From: Allocatelliglobosispora scoriae
GTDB lineage: Bacteria > Actinomycetota > Actinomycetes > Mycobacteriales > Micromonosporaceae
Length of the DNA: 64,000 nt
Assembly (NCBI RefSeq): GCF_014204945.1
Contig: NZ_JACHMN010000003.1
Location: 1,984,001 to 2,048,000, forward strand
Direction of reading: 5' to 3'
The number at the start of each line of letters is the position of its first letter. Positions within the stretch are counted from its first letter, which is position 1. Under the pieces are notes generated by a model. It ran no database searches and was not told where the DNA came from. It saw only the letters and a program-made list of their open reading frames with translations. Of the stretch, positions 62,864 to 64,000 are shown one piece after another. The translations under genes were made by a program, and so were the position numbers.

Positions 62864-62917
62864 CGGGGTGAGCGGGCTCCGAGGTGCGTGATCTATGCTC
62901 CCCGCGTCATAGCGATC

Positions 62918-62932
62918 TGGGAGCGCTCCCCA
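62918..62932. promoter_or_regulatory. LacI/CebR-like operator palindrome before the FtsX-type gene
   Basis: TGGGAGCGCTCCCCA holds the perfect 12-bp palindrome GGGAGCGCTCCC and nearly equals the CebR box TGGGAGCGCTCCCA. It lies about 20 bp after a TATGCT -10-like element and 37 bp before the ATG, a position suited to repression. A chance GC palindrome is possible. Confidence 0.4.
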
Positions 62933-62968
62933 GCGTTCCTCGGCGCCGTCCGGCGAAGGGTGATGGGC

Positions 62969-64000
62969 ATGTGGCGGATCCTGCTGCGCACCGTGCGCGC
63001 GCACCCGGGGCAGCTCGCGGTGCTCGGCCTGCTCGGTGCGCTGCTCGCGGTGGTCGCGGCGGCGGCTCCGGCGTACACCCGGCTCGCCACCGCCGATCTG
63101 CGGTCCGCCCAGCTCAGCGGTGCCCTGCCGCTGGAGCGGGTGGTCAGCGTCCGGGGTTCCGTGCCGGTCACGCCGACCGGTGACGGCGGGCGCGTCGAGC
63201 GGCTGCAGCGCCGGATCGAGACGGCGGCCGAGGGCACCGGGCTCACCCTCGTGCTCACCCGCGAGCTCTCCGTCCACCTGGGAGCACCGACGGCGGCCGA
63301 GACGGACAGAGGCCTGGTCACCGCATTGATCAGCCGCGAGGGCGCCTGCGCCCGTGTCGTCCTCAGTGGAGCGTGCCCGGCCGGGCCGGGGCAGGTCGCG
63401 CTCGGTGCGGCCACCGCCGGTGCCCTCGGGCTGCGGATCGGCGACACGGTGCACGCGAGCGTGTCGACGGGGGTCGGACCTCGGGAGCACGCGCTGCGGA
63501 TCACGGCGACCTACACGGCCCGGCCCGGTGCGGAGGCCTACTGGGCGAGCCGGCCCGACCTCGCCGACGATCCCCGGCGGCTCGATCCACCGGCGCTGAC
63601 GGATGCGGCGACCTTCGCCGTCCTCGCCACGTCGGGTACGGACTTCGGCGCCGCGGAGTCCGCCGACGACCAGGAGCCGACCACCTCGACCACGGTCACC
63701 GCCGACCTGCTCGCCCTCGACCCGGCGGCACTCCCGGCCGACCTCACCGCCGTCGCGACCCGGGCCGAGGAACTGCGCTCCACCCCGCCCGACGGCTTCA
63801 CCACCATCACCCGCCTGCCCGACCTGCTCCACCGGGTCACCGAGAACCAGCATGCCCTCGTCGCCGGGCTCACCGCCACCGCCGGGGAACTGCTCCTGAT
63901 CGGCGCCTTCGTGCTGCTGGTGGCGGCCCGGTCGGCATCGGCACAGCGGCTGCCGCGCACCACCCTGGCGCTGCTGCGGGGCGCGCCGCCCTTCTCCCGC
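62969..64000 (+). CDS. FtsX-like ABC transporter permease, N-terminal part (cut by window edge)
   Basis: The frame is open from ATG 62969 to the window end (344 codons, no stop). It begins MWRILLRTVRAHPGQLAVLG with a first membrane helix ending AAAPAYTRLA, then a long extracytoplasmic domain with a cysteine pair (ACARVV...GACPAG) and a second helix near residue 310 (LTATAGELLLIGAFVLLVAA). This is the layout of the FtsX/MacB-like permeases in actinobacteria with large extracellular domains, whose partner ATPase would be beyond the edge. AAGGG precedes the start; ATG 62963 is the alternative. Confidence 0.82.
   Translation, partial: MWRILLRTVRAHPGQLAVLGLLGALLAVVAAAAPAYTRLATADLRSAQLSGALPLERVVSVRGSVPVTPTGDGGRVERLQRRIETAAEGTGLTLVLTRELSVHLGAPTAAETDRGLVTALISREGACARVVLSGACPAGPGQVALGAATAGALGLRIGDTVHASVSTGVGPREHALRITATYTARPGAEAYWASRPDLADDPRRLDPPALTDAATFAVLATSGTDFGAAESADDQEPTTSTTVTADLLALDPAALPADLTAVATRAEELRSTPPDGFTTITRLPDLLHRVTENQHALVAGLTATAGELLLIGAFVLLVAARSASAQRLPRTTLALLRGAPPFSR

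Larger units (their letters stand above)
62592..62968. other. Intergenic region between ligase and FtsX-type gene, holding two repeat families
   Basis: This 377-bp gap between divergent genes contains family A copy 5, a 76-nt family B stem-loop, a -10-like TATGCT at 62894 and a GAGCGCTC operator-like palindrome. I see no gene in it. Confidence 0.7.

Overview
The window is very GC-rich, with strong third-position GC bias, many GTG starts, ATGA start/stop overlaps, SARP/BTAD, WYL, AraC and LysR regulators, a DtxR/IdeR-type iron box and an actinobacterial ATP-dependent DNA ligase. Together these point to a chromosomal segment of a filamentous actinomycete, most likely of the Micromonosporaceae type; the family assignment is inference. 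I saw no rRNA, tRNA, CRISPR, prophage, transposase or plasmid functions.

Layout. 0-1.1 kb: a divergent wHTH regulator (cut by the window edge) and an alpha/beta hydrolase sharing an operator-like inverted repeat. 1.2-11.6 kb: a potassium block: kup, its terminator, then a 27-aa membrane ORF, kdpF, kdpA, kdpB, kdpC, a hairpin, and kdpD-kdpE. 11.6-16 kb (minus strand): a 1369-aa signalling protein joining PAS, GAF, histidine kinase, receiver, PP2C phosphatase and RsbW-like ATPase modules, translationally coupled to a STAS anti-anti-sigma factor. 16-20.8 kb: a VOC protein, a tiny secreted-peptide gene, a stand-alone OLD-type TOPRIM protein, a three-gene unit (HTH, minimal PEP-synthase-like enzyme, wHTH), and a divergent HAD gene with no standard start codon. 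20.8-26.1 kb: an oligopeptide/nickel-type ABC importer with fused ATPases. 26.1-30.7 kb: a receptor-like Ser/Thr kinase, two abutting gene remnants, a VOC protein, an AraC regulator and an iron-regulated siderophore-interacting reductase. 30.7-36.4 kb: a SARP/NB-ARC regulator, a DrrAB-type exporter and a LysR regulator. 36.6-46.5 kb: S9 peptidase, BenE transporter, Na+/H+ antiporter, PHM-like copper monooxygenase, a duplicated-domain protein with a divergent WYL regulator, and an MFS exporter. 46.7-53.6 kb: acetyltransferases and a glycine-betaine-type (OpuC) importer whose binding protein looks circularly permuted. 53.6-64 kb: a GH3 beta-glucosidase with a LacI-type operator, a membrane-tethered nucleoside phosphorylase-like protein, thioesterase, CoA-transferase/racemase, NUDIX, ATP-dependent DNA ligase, and an FtsX-type permease running off the end.

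Themes. Most genes concern ion and osmotic homeostasis (Kup, Kdp, NhaP-type antiporter, OpuC), stress signalling, nutrient import and regulated export. Two families of palindromic repeat (A: CAACTCTTSAAGAGTTG; B: CACGTTTTGCWGCAAAACGTG) occupy intergenic gaps between 47.5 and 62.9 kb and are the clearest structure not explained by genes. The most novel-looking protein-level items are the all-in-one partner-switching protein, the minimal PEP-synthase-like enzyme with its regulators and tandem operators, the 44-aa secreted-peptide precursor, the KdpC with a four-cysteine insertion, and the permuted OpuAC protein.
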